NCBI RefSeq assembly: GCF_002797815.1
Contig: NZ_PGFJ01000002.1
Coordinates: 620,001-684,000 of the forward strand
Origin: Mucilaginibacter auburnensis
Lineage (GTDB): Bacteria; Bacteroidota; Bacteroidia; Sphingobacteriales; Sphingobacteriaceae
Reading direction: 5' to 3'
Length of the DNA: 64,000 nt
The position numbers were made by a program, and so were the translations under genes. The notes beneath the pieces were generated by a model. The model worked only from the letters and a program-made list of their open reading frames with translations. It did no database searches and was not told where the DNA came from. Shown here in pieces: positions 35,094 through 43,328 of this stretch; within the stretch, counting starts at the first letter, position 1; each line of letters starts with the position of its first letter.

Positions 35094-36440
35094 ATGCAAA
35101 AAGACGATAAAAGCAAGCCTAACGGCAGAATGAAGATTTTTGTGCTGGATACTTCTGTCATACTGTATGACCATAGCGCTTTTCAAAACTTTCAGGAGCA
35201 TGATGTGGCCATTCCCATACAGGTGCTGGAGGAGCTGGATGACAAGAAGAGCGGCAATGATACCCGCAACTTTGAAGCCCGCAGCTTTATACGTTTAATT
35301 GACGAGTTGTTCCGCAAGGATCTGATCAACCACTGGCAACCGCTTGGCGGCCATAATAAAGGCAGTTTCAAGGTAGTGGTTGACCCACCGCATTTAACAG
35401 ATGATGCCATCACCATTTTCGGCACAGACAAAGCCGACCACCGCATACTCAACGCCGCCCTTGGTTTGCAGCAGGAGTATCCCAACAAAAAGGTAGTATT
35501 GGTGTCAAAAGATATTTGTCTTAGGTTGAAAGCCAAATCACTCAACCTCAATGCAGAAGATTACGAGACCGGCAAGGTAAAGAACGTGGAAGAACTGTAT
35601 AGCGGCAAAACCCGCGTGCAAGCCACCGACAACATCATCAACCAACTTAAAAAACAAAACACCCTCCATGCCGATGTGGTAGCGTTAGGTTACACAGGCA
35701 ACCACTTTTATACATTGCAAAGTAAAAAGAGTGATGTGGCCGTATTTTACAACAGTAGGCTGCAACAGTTGGAGCGCATAACCGAGCAGCCTATTTTTAA
35801 TATCTCCCCTAAAAACCCCGAGCAGTCTTTTGCCATACATGCGCTGCTTAATCCTGATATTAAACTGGTAACCATACAAGGTAACGCGGGCACGGGCAAA
35901 ACCCTGCTGGCACTGGCCGGAGCACTGGAACAGCGTAAGTATTACCGCCAGATATTTATTACCCGCCCCATTGTTCCATTGAGCAATAAGGATATAGGCT
36001 TTTTACCTGGTGATGTAAAATCCAAAGTTGACCCTTACATGGCCCCCATTTGGGATAATCTCAAGTTTATAAAAGATCAGTTTGCTGATGATGAAAAAAT
36101 GCAGGCCAAACTGGACGAGTTAGTGGCTAATGATAAAATATCTATCGCGCCGTTGGCATTTATCCGAGGTCGTACGTTGAGCAAAATATTTTTTATAGTT
36201 GACGAGGCGCAGAACCTTACCCCGCACGAGGTAAAAACCATTATATCCCGCGCAGGAGAGAACAGCAAATTTGTATTCACGGGCGATATTTACCAGATAG
36301 ATACACCTTATCTGGATGCCGAGAGTAACGGCCTCTCCTACCTGATAGATAAGGCCAAGGGCCACCCGCTATATGCGCACATCACCCTGCAAAAAGGCGA
36401 GCGCAGCGAGTTGGCCAATCTTGCTAACGATCTGCTGTAG
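35094..36440 (+). CDS. PIN-PhoH fusion protein (PhoH2)
   Basis: A 448-residue cytosolic protein joining a PIN nuclease domain (about 12-150; acidic residues in VLDTSVILYD with D19, and EELDDKKSG) to a PhoH P-loop ATPase (about 235-448; Walker A QGNAGTGKT, Walker B FFIVDEAQN, sensor TGDIYQID). PhoH2 proteins are described as sequence-specific RNA helicase/ribonucleases. The domain order and length match. The leader contains an AATCACTAATC copy of the local repeat family just before the ATG. The stop abuts that of ispE (36440/36441). Confidence 0.92.
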   Translation: MQKDDKSKPNGRMKIFVLDTSVILYDHSAFQNFQEHDVAIPIQVLEELDDKKSGNDTRNFEARSFIRLIDELFRKDLINHWQPLGGHNKGSFKVVVDPPHLTDDAITIFGTDKADHRILNAALGLQQEYPNKKVVLVSKDICLRLKAKSLNLNAEDYETGKVKNVEELYSGKTRVQATDNIINQLKKQNTLHADVVALGYTGNHFYTLQSKKSDVAVFYNSRLQQLERITEQPIFNISPKNPEQSFAIHALLNPDIKLVTIQGNAGTGKTLLALAGALEQRKYYRQIFITRPIVPLSNKDIGFLPGDVKSKVDPYMAPIWDNLKFIKDQFADDEKMQAKLDELVANDKISIAPLAFIRGRTLSKIFFIVDEAQNLTPHEVKTIISRAGENSKFVFTGDIYQIDTPYLDAESNGLSYLIDKAKGHPLYAHITLQKGERSELANLANDLL

Positions 36441-37244
36441 TTAAACGCCGTAAAACACCTCGTTGTCTGCTTCCAGATGCGACAGGTCAGGTTGTTGCTC
36501 AAATATACCAAATACGGATGCGCCACTGCCGCTCATGGCAGCGTAAAGCGCGCCGGCTTCGTATAGAGCCGCCTTCACACCACGTATGGTAACATGGTTT
36601 TTAAATATGTTAGCCTCAAAATCATTTTTGATATGTTTCCGCCAGTTAGCTACAGGCTCTGTAATCAAATCATATAACGATTCTTTAACCGGTGCAGGTT
36701 GCACCCCTCGGTAAGCCTCACCGGTTGATACATGCACAGGTGGCATCACCAATACAATATGGTAGGCAGACAGGTCCAGTTTTATGCTTTCAAACTCATC
36801 GCCCTTCTCAAACGCGAACACAGGTTTATTCTCTATGAAAAACGCGCAGTCGGCCCCTAAAATGCGGGCGTAGTTTTGTTGTTGTTCAATGCTGAGGCCC
36901 AGTTCAAATTTCTGGTTCATCAGCTTGATAAAAAAAGCTGCGTCAGATGACCCTCCACCCAAACCTGCGCCGATGGGTATATGTTTATGCAGATGGATGG
37001 CAACAGGCGGCAGGTCAAAGTCCTTTTTCAACAGATGGTAGCCCTTAACGCACAGGTTATCCTCCATATCGCCCGGAATGTCCAAGCCCGATGATGTAAA
37101 AGTTAGCTCGTCGCTTTCTACCACTTCCAGCGCATCATTTATTTTAATGGGGTAGAATATGGTTTCGAGGTTATGGTAACCATCCGGGCGGCGCTCTGTT
37201 ATATTTAAGCCGATGTTAATTTTTGCGTTGGGGAATAATATCAT
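36441..37244 (-). CDS. ispE: 4-diphosphocytidyl-2-C-methyl-D-erythritol kinase
   Basis: GHMP kinase that phosphorylates CDP-ME in the MEP route to isoprenoids. The 267-residue protein has the substrate-binding NAKINIGL (6-13), the glycine-rich ATP loop GAGLGGGSSDAAFF (92-105, with the catalytic D101) and the C-terminal SGSGASVFGIF. It is a bit shorter than E. coli IspE (283), common in Bacteroidota. A TATTTTTG element lies 43 bases upstream. Confidence 0.94.
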   Translation of the reverse strand: MILFPNAKINIGLNITERRPDGYHNLETIFYPIKINDALEVVESDELTFTSSGLDIPGDMEDNLCVKGYHLLKKDFDLPPVAIHLHKHIPIGAGLGGGSSDAAFFIKLMNQKFELGLSIEQQQNYARILGADCAFFIENKPVFAFEKGDEFESIKLDLSAYHIVLVMPPVHVSTGEAYRGVQPAPVKESLYDLITEPVANWRKHIKNDFEANIFKNHVTIRGVKAALYEAGALYAAMSGSGASVFGIFEQQPDLSHLEADNEVFYGV

Positions 37245-37287
37245 AAATGACTAACACGGCTGTTATTTTTAAACATCCGTAGGATAC

Positions 37288-37295
37288 CAAAAATA
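37288..37295 (-). promoter_or_regulatory. -7 element of ispE
   Basis: TATTTTTG on the minus strand, 43 bases before the ATG. Confidence 0.5.
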
Positions 37296-37377
37296 GTTTA
37301 TTTTTATTTGCGTTTTATACGAGATGATAGGTAAAAGGTTAAAGGCGAAAGGCTTTCTTTCTAACCAGCTAAGCACC

Positions 37378-37412
37378 AATCACTAATTCACTCAATCACT
37401 AATTCACTAATT
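37378..37412. repeat. AATCACTAATTCACT repeat before thyA
   Basis: The 15-base unit AATCACTAATTCACT occurs at 37378-37392 and 37394-37408, followed by AATT and the thyA ATG at 37418. It shares the CTAAT/AATCAC words of the intergenic repeats at 15713-15960 and 55446-55485. Confidence 0.7.
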
Positions 37413-37417
37413 AAAAA

Positions 37418-38212
37418 ATGAAACAGTATCTCGACCTGATGCGCCACGTTATGGAAAACGGAACGCAAAAACACGACCGTACCGGCACCGGCACCATAAG
37501 CGTGTTTGGTTATCAGATGCGTTTTAACCTGCAGGAAGGTTTTCCATTGGTTACCACTAAAAAGCTTCACCTCAAATCAATCATCCATGAGTTGATCTGG
37601 TTTTTGCAGGGCGATACCAATATCAAATATTTGAAGGATAACGGCGTTCGTATTTGGGATGAATGGGCCGATGCCGATGGAAATTTAGGTCCAGTATACG
37701 GCTATCAGTGGCGCTCATGGCCAACACCCGATGGCGGAAGCATTGATCAGATCAAACAGATCATTCACCAGATAAAAAACAATCCCGATTCCCGCCGCAT
37801 CATTGTATCGGCCTGGAACGTGGCAGATGTGAATCAAATGGCTCTGCCGCCCTGCCATTCGCTATTTCAGTTTTATGTTGCCGATGGTAAATTATCTTGT
37901 CAGTTGTATCAGCGCAGTGCCGATATATTTTTAGGTGTACCATTTAATATAGCATCATATGCCTTGTTAACCATGATGGTAGCGCAGGTATGTAACCTGG
38001 AACCGGGCGATTTCATCCATACTTTTGGCGATGCACACCTATATAATAACCACTTGGACCAAACCCGCCTGCAACTAAGCCGTGCGCCACGCCCATTGCC
38101 AACCATGAGGATCAATCCGGATGTGAAAGATATCTTCGATTTTAAATTTGAAGATTTTACTTTGGAGAATTATGACCCGTGGCCGCATATTAAAGGCGCG
38201 GTGGCAGTGTAA
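37418..38212 (+). CDS. thyA: Thymidylate synthase
   Basis: Methylates dUMP to dTMP using methylene-tetrahydrofolate, producing dihydrofolate that the neighbouring folA product recycles. The 264-residue protein has the same length as E. coli ThyA; the nucleophile is C146 in [11 protein letters not shown], and [11 protein letters not shown] (21-31), the arginine pair [10 protein letters not shown] (125-134) and the dUMP-binding [12 protein letters not shown] are present. Downstream, AGAATGA/TCATTCT (38242-38268) forms a weak hairpin before folA, which has its own promoter. Confidence 0.97.
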   Translation: MKQYLDLMRHVMENGTQKHDRTGTGTISVFGYQMRFNLQEGFPLVTTKKLHLKSIIHELIWFLQGDTNIKYLKDNGVRIWDEWADADGNLGPVYGYQWRSWPTPDGGSIDQIKQIIHQIKNNPDSRRIIVSAWNVADVNQMALPPCHSLFQFYVADGKLSCQLYQRSADIFLGVPFNIASYALLTMMVAQVCNLEPGDFIHTFGDAHLYNNHLDQTRLQLSRAPRPLPTMRINPDVKDIFDFKFEDFTLENYDPWPHIKGAVAV

Positions 38213-38313
38213 CTGTTTGAACATTGAATTTCAGGATTGAAAGAATGACATCAATGCAACTTCATTCTAAAACCTAACCACACAAGTCTTAGTTCAGACA
38301 TTAATTATAATTA

Positions 38314-38321
38314 TATATTTG
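38314..38321 (+). promoter_or_regulatory. -7 element of folA, start-codon proximal
   Basis: TATATTTG followed by CTTA and ATG (38326): transcription is expected to begin at the start codon. Confidence 0.6.
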
Positions 38322-38325
38322 CTTA

Positions 38326-38808
38326 ATGACCATCACCATAGTTGTAGCTATTGCTCAAAACCATGCTATTGGCAAGGATAATAAGCTGTTATGGCACTTA
38401 CCTAACGACCTTAAACATTTTAAAAACATCACAACAGGGGGCACCGTAATAATGGGCCGCAAAACTTATGATTCTGTTGGTAAACCGCTGCCTAATCGAC
38501 GCAATATTATTATCACACGCCAAAAAATAAACATTGAAGGTTGCGAGGTGGTAAATTCGCTTGATGAGGCTGTGGACTTATGCAAAACCGAGCAGGAAGT
38601 GTTTATTGTTGGCGGAGCCGAAATTTACAAAATGGCAATGCCGGTTACAGATCGTATTTACCTCACCATTGTTCACCACGACTTTGATGCAGATACTTAT
38701 TTTCCTGAAATAGAGGGAAATAATTGGACAGAAACCGAGCGTGAAGATCATCAATCTGATGAAAAACACAAGTATGCTTACTCCTTTATTACGCTTGAGC
38801 GCAGGTAA
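38326..38808 (+). CDS. folA: Dihydrofolate reductase
   Basis: Reduces dihydrofolate to tetrahydrofolate with NADPH; the target of trimethoprim. The 160-residue protein shows IVVAIAQNHAIGKDNKLLWH (substrate-site W and L), LPNDLKHFK with the catalytic aspartate (D27 region), VIMGRKTYDSVGKPLPNR for the cofactor and FIVGGAEIYKMAM. It lies 113 bases after thyA with its own start-proximal promoter. Confidence 0.96.
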   Translation: MTITIVVAIAQNHAIGKDNKLLWHLPNDLKHFKNITTGGTVIMGRKTYDSVGKPLPNRRNIIITRQKINIEGCEVVNSLDEAVDLCKTEQEVFIVGGAEIYKMAMPVTDRIYLTIVHHDFDADTYFPEIEGNNWTETEREDHQSDEKHKYAYSFITLERR

Positions 38809-38863
38809 CATCCATACAACTTATTTTGTTTCAATTTAAAATTTTACGGTAATAAAATTTTGT

Positions 38864-38871
38864 TAGATTTG
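38864..38871 (+). promoter_or_regulatory. -7 element of secDF
   Basis: TAGATTTG, 50 bases before the ATG. Confidence 0.55.
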
Positions 38872-38921
38872 CCGTCTTGTTAAAAACGCTATAAACTAAT
38901 TAATTATATACAAATACCACA

Positions 38922-41876
38922 ATGCAAGGAAAAGGGGTTATTAAATTTTTTGCTGTTATATTAGCTTTAGCCTGTATATACCAGCTTTCGTTTACGTGGG
39001 TAGCTCATAAGGTTGAAAACGATGCCCGTTTATATGCCAAAGGTGATACTGCCGTAGAAAAAGCCTATCTGGATTCTATTTCAACTCAACCTGTTTATCC
39101 GTTGCTTGGCCATACTTACCAATACTGTCTGGAAAACGAGCTTGCGCTTGGTCTGGATCTTAAAGGTGGTATGAACGTAACCATGCAGATCTCTCTGCAG
39201 GAAGTAGTTAAAGGATTGTCAAACAACAATCCTGACCCGGTATTCAATCAGGCGCTGGTTAATGCAACCAACGCTATGAAAACCAGCCAAACAGACTACA
39301 TTACACTGTTTGTTAGCGAGTACGAAAAACTTAATCCTAACGGTAAGTTAGCTGCTATTTTCTCAACAAAAGACAACCAGGCTAACCTGAAATACAACGC
39401 TTCAAACAGCGAAGTTGAAAAATACCTGAAAGCAGAAGCTGAAACAGCTGTTCAACAGTCTTACACCGTATTAAATACACGTATTGACCAGTTCGGTGTA
39501 ACTCAGCCTAACATCTCATTAGAGAAAAAAACTAACCGTATTTTGATCGAGCTTCCGGGTGTTAAAGATCCGGCACGTGTACGTAAGCTATTATCGGGTA
39601 CTGCCAAACTGGAGTTCTACGAAACTTACCAGAGCCAGGAAGTATATCCATTGCTAACAAGCATTGATAATATATTAGCTGCTAAAACCAAAGCTACTAC
39701 TAAAGATACTGCAAAAAGCGAAACCGCTGCAGCTGCAGATACAGCTAAGAAAGATGGTTTAGCATTGATCAATAAAGTTCAAAAAAACAGCAAAGATACT
39801 TCTGCAACTGCTTTAAGATCAAAACTTGCTAATGAGCACCCTTTAATGAGCGTGCTTAGTCCGCCGGTTTACTCTGATGCATCAGGTCAGCCGCAGTTAA
39901 TGCCAGGCCCGCTTGCAGGTATTGCTTTACAAAAAGATACTGCTAAAGTAAACGCTTATTTACGCAGCCCCGAGGTTAAAAACAGTATTCCAAGAAACAT
40001 GAAGTTTTTATGGAGCGTTAAGCCTCGCGAAAAAACCAAGCAGTTTGAGTTATACGCTATTAAACTTACCGGTGCAGAGAACGGCCCTGTTCTTTCCGGC
40101 GACGTGATCAACGATGCCAGAAACGTAACCGACCAGCGTGGTAACCCGGAAGTGGAAATGACCATGAACGCTGCCGGTGCGCAAAAATGGCGCATTATTA
40201 CAGCCGATGCAGCTGCTGCAACTCCTAAAAAAGCAATAGCAATTGTTTTGGATGACAACGTATATTCTGCTCCAACTGTACAAAACGAAATTTCGGGCGG
40301 TATTTCTTCCATATCAGGAACCTTTACTGTTGATGACACCAAAGACTTAGCCAACGTATTAAAAGCTGGCCGTTTAGATGCTCCTGCCCGCATTGTTGGT
40401 GAAGACGTGGTAGGTCCATCATTAGGTCAGCAGTCTATCAATGATGGTTTAATGTCATGCGTGCTGGGCCTGGTTGTGGTGTTGGTGTTCATGATAGCTT
40501 ACTACAACCGCGCAGGTACTGTAGCTGTAATGGCAGTGGTAGTTAACGTATTCTTCCTGATGGGTGTTTTAACCAGCTTACACGCGGTATTAACGTTGCC
40601 TGGTATTGCCGGTATCGTATTAACCTTGGGTATGGCGGTAGATGCTAACGTACTGATCTATGAGCGCGTTCGTGAAGAATTAGCATTAGGTAAATCATTA
40701 CGTTTAGCGGTAAGCGATGGTTTTAAACACGCGCTTTCATCCATCCTTGACTCCAACATTAGTACCTTCTTAACCGGTTTAATACTGTTTGTGTTCGGTA
40801 GCGGTCCAATCCAGGGTTTCGCAACTACGTTAATGATCGGTATTATCACCTCATTGTTCTGCTCTTTATTGATATCCCGTATCATATTTGAGTGGTTGTT
40901 AGACAAAGGCAGCGATATCAAATTTTCAAACCCTTGGAGCGCGCATACATTTAAAAACGCCAATTTCGCGTTTGTTAAAAACCGTAGAAAATTCTACGCC
41001 GTTTCATTAATATTCATTGCTGCAGGTTTTGTATCAATGTTTACCCAGGGCTTTAACTATGGTGTTGACTTCCAGGGTGGCCGTACCTATGTTATCCACT
41101 TCCAGAATAAAAACGCAACTGTAGAAGACGTTCGTGAAACTGTTGAGGATGTGTTAGGTCGTGGTACGCAGGTTAAAACCTACGGTACTGATAAGATCAG
41201 CGTTACAACTAACTATCTGATCGAAGAAAACCTGCCGACTACTGATGCTAAGGTGGAGCAGACATTGATCTCTACTCTTAACAAAAAAGAAGTTACGCAG
41301 ATGTCTAAAAAAGACATAGTGAGCTCTCAAAAAGTTGAAGCAACTATTGCTGACGGTCTGAAAAAATCAGCTGTATGGACAGTGGTATTTGCCATATTAG
41401 TAATTGCGGCTTATATATTGATCCGTTTCCGCAAATGGCAATACAGCTTAGGTGCATTAGTAGCAACTGCTCACGATGCCTTATTGGTATTATCATTTTT
41501 CTCATTGTTTAAAAACGTAATTCCGTTCCTTGAAATAGACCAGGCTTTCATAGCTGCAATATTGACAGTTATTGGTTACTCAATTAATGACACCGTGGTT
41601 GTGTTAGACCGTATCCGTGAGTTTATTGGCCTGCACCACTCTAAAGCTGATAACCCGGAAGAGGTGATCAATACAGCTATCAACAGCACATTAAGCCGTA
41701 CTATTATTACAGCCTTGACCGTATTGTTCGTGTTGATCGTTCTGTTCTTATTCGGCGGAGACGTTATCCGTGGCTTCTCGTTTGCGTTATTGATAGGTAT
41801 CATGTTCGGTACTTACTCGTCCATCTGCGTTGCTACACCGGTTATAGTTGACTTCGGAAAGAAAGATCTCAGATAA
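38922..41876 (+). CDS. secDF: Fused protein translocase subunit SecDF
   Basis: Proton-driven partner of SecYEG that pulls secreted proteins through the inner membrane. The 984-residue single chain carries SecD and SecF in line, each with six membrane segments (SecD about 510-650, SecF about 690 and 815-970) and a large periplasmic domain. Landmarks are LGLDLKGGMNVTMQI, PGVKDPARVRKLL, LTLGMAVDANVLIYERVREE in SecD, and NYGVDFQGGRTYVI and VIGYSINDTVVVLDRIRE in SecF. The first periplasmic domain carries a Lys/Thr/Ala-rich low-complexity insertion (about residues 250-300). The fused form and the insertion are usual in Bacteroidota. Confidence 0.96.
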   Translation: MQGKGVIKFFAVILALACIYQLSFTWVAHKVENDARLYAKGDTAVEKAYLDSISTQPVYPLLGHTYQYCLENELALGLDLKGGMNVTMQISLQEVVKGLSNNNPDPVFNQALVNATNAMKTSQTDYITLFVSEYEKLNPNGKLAAIFSTKDNQANLKYNASNSEVEKYLKAEAETAVQQSYTVLNTRIDQFGVTQPNISLEKKTNRILIELPGVKDPARVRKLLSGTAKLEFYETYQSQEVYPLLTSIDNILAAKTKATTKDTAKSETAAAADTAKKDGLALINKVQKNSKDTSATALRSKLANEHPLMSVLSPPVYSDASGQPQLMPGPLAGIALQKDTAKVNAYLRSPEVKNSIPRNMKFLWSVKPREKTKQFELYAIKLTGAENGPVLSGDVINDARNVTDQRGNPEVEMTMNAAGAQKWRIITADAAAATPKKAIAIVLDDNVYSAPTVQNEISGGISSISGTFTVDDTKDLANVLKAGRLDAPARIVGEDVVGPSLGQQSINDGLMSCVLGLVVVLVFMIAYYNRAGTVAVMAVVVNVFFLMGVLTSLHAVLTLPGIAGIVLTLGMAVDANVLIYERVREELALGKSLRLAVSDGFKHALSSILDSNISTFLTGLILFVFGSGPIQGFATTLMIGIITSLFCSLLISRIIFEWLLDKGSDIKFSNPWSAHTFKNANFAFVKNRRKFYAVSLIFIAAGFVSMFTQGFNYGVDFQGGRTYVIHFQNKNATVEDVRETVEDVLGRGTQVKTYGTDKISVTTNYLIEENLPTTDAKVEQTLISTLNKKEVTQMSKKDIVSSQKVEATIADGLKKSAVWTVVFAILVIAAYILIRFRKWQYSLGALVATAHDALLVLSFFSLFKNVIPFLEIDQAFIAAILTVIGYSINDTVVVLDRIREFIGLHHSKADNPEEVINTAINSTLSRTIITALTVLFVLIVLFLFGGDVIRGFSFALLIGIMFGTYSSICVATPVIVDFGKKDLR

Positions 41877-41897
41877 AACTGACGATCAATGAACATT

Positions 41898-41932
41898 AAA
41901 AAAGGCTCCGAAGAATATTTGGAGCCTTTTTT
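41898..41932 (+). terminator. secDF terminator
   Basis: Perfect stem AAAAAAGGCTCC/GGAGCCTTTTTT with an 11-base loop. Confidence 0.9.
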
Positions 41933-41961
41933 GTTATACTTAAATCACACACATCCTTACT

Positions 41962-43269
41962 ATGGAAAACACATCAAAATTCCCGTTAGTAGTAATCATT
42001 GGCGGCGGCTTTGGCGGCCTGCAGGTAGCAAAGAACCTGGCCGATGCTCCTGTTGAAGTGCTTATGCTGGACAAGCACAATTATCACACATTTCAACCGC
42101 TGCTCTACCAGGTTGCTACCGGTAGTCTGGAAGCCGAATCAATAGCCTTCTCCTTACGTAAAAACTTTAGTGATCAGAAAAACTTCCGGTTCCGTATTGC
42201 TGAAGTTTCGGGCGTTGATACAGAATACAGTACACTTTTTACAACTATAGGTGATATTAAGTACGATTATTTGGTGATAGCCACCGGTTCAACCACCAAT
42301 TTTTTCGGCAACAAAGAAATTGAGCGCTATGCTATGCCAATGAAATCAATACCCGAAGCGTTGAACCTTAGGTATTTGATGTTGCAGAACTTAGAGGAAG
42401 CCGTAAGAACAACTAATAAAGATGATAGGGAAGCGCTGTTATCATTTGTTCTGGTTGGTGCCGGCCCAACAGGTGTTGAGCTGGCAGGATCGCTTGCAGA
42501 GCTTAGAAACCATATTTTGACCAAGGACTACCCCGAGCTTCAAAAAGAGGAAATGAAGGTTTACCTGGTTGACTTTCTGCCAAAGGTATTAGGACCTTTC
42601 TCTGACGAGGGCTCAAGCGCTGCCAAAGATTTCCTGACCGGAATGGGTGTGGAAGTATTGTTAAATATGAAAGTGGAAAGCTACGATGGCAACGAGATCA
42701 AATTTGAGGGCGGTAAAATAATACGTACCAAAAACGTGATATGGTCTGCCGGCGTGATGGGGGTTGTGCCTGAAGGTGTGAATAAAGAACATTTAGAAAG
42801 AGGCAACAGAATACGTGTTGACGGCACGTTACGTATTAATGGCTATAATAACATTTTTGCCATTGGCGACGTTGCGGCTATGATAACCGAAAAAACTCCC
42901 AAGGGACATCCCGGAGTAGCTCAGGTAGCTATTCAGCAAGGTAAGCATGCTGCAAAAAACATTGTTCATATTTTAAGAGGCGAGCAAACAGAAATATTTG
43001 AGTATAATGATAAAGGCTCATTAGCTACAATCGGAAGGAATAAGGCAATAGCCGATTTAGGAAAGCTTAAGTTCCAGGGCTTTTTTGCCTGGCTGATCTG
43101 GATGTTTGTACACCTTATTTCATTGCTTGGCTTCCGCAATAAGGTAGTGGTATTTGTCAACTGGGTGGGTAGCTACTTTAGTAACAACGGCGGCACCAGG
43201 TTAATCATTCGCGGATTTAAACGGGAAGAATTGTCTAAGAAAGATGAGCAGGTATCGGTAGCTGATTAA
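41962..43269 (+). CDS. ndh: Type II NADH:quinone oxidoreductase-like flavoprotein
   Basis: Peripheral membrane flavoenzyme of 435 residues, likely oxidising NADH and reducing menaquinone without proton pumping. Present are the FAD motif VIIGGGFGGLQVAK (about 11-24), HNYHTFQPLLYQVATGSL (the quinone/FAD-site AQxxLYQVA type), the NAD motif VLVGAGPTGVELAG (about 165-178), IFAIGDVA, and a hydrophobic, amphipathic C-terminal stretch (FFAWLIWMFVHLISLLGF) for membrane attachment. The fit is good; related NAD(P)/FAD oxidoreductases with other acceptors cannot be excluded. It has no visible TAnnTTTG element; the terminator of secDF lies just upstream. Confidence 0.88.
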   Translation: MENTSKFPLVVIIGGGFGGLQVAKNLADAPVEVLMLDKHNYHTFQPLLYQVATGSLEAESIAFSLRKNFSDQKNFRFRIAEVSGVDTEYSTLFTTIGDIKYDYLVIATGSTTNFFGNKEIERYAMPMKSIPEALNLRYLMLQNLEEAVRTTNKDDREALLSFVLVGAGPTGVELAGSLAELRNHILTKDYPELQKEEMKVYLVDFLPKVLGPFSDEGSSAAKDFLTGMGVEVLLNMKVESYDGNEIKFEGGKIIRTKNVIWSAGVMGVVPEGVNKEHLERGNRIRVDGTLRINGYNNIFAIGDVAAMITEKTPKGHPGVAQVAIQQGKHAAKNIVHILRGEQTEIFEYNDKGSLATIGRNKAIADLGKLKFQGFFAWLIWMFVHLISLLGFRNKVVVFVNWVGSYFSNNGGTRLIIRGFKREELSKKDEQVSVAD

Positions 43270-43288
43270 CTTAATCAAATATGTATTA

Positions 43289-43328
43289 ACGTCATGCCGA
43301 ATATATTCGGCATGACGTTTCTTTTTTT
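43289..43328. terminator. Palindromic bidirectional terminator, ndh / glgB
   Basis: Perfect 30-base palindrome (43289-43318) whose half-site is ACGTCATGCCGAATA, followed by TTCTTTTTTT. It overlaps the last two bases of glgB. CGTCATGCCGAA words are also common dispersed elements in this clade. Confidence 0.85.

Noticed and set aside
40050..40393. Minus-strand open frames inside secDF
   Set aside because: They are shadows of a strongly coding gene, with no start signals.
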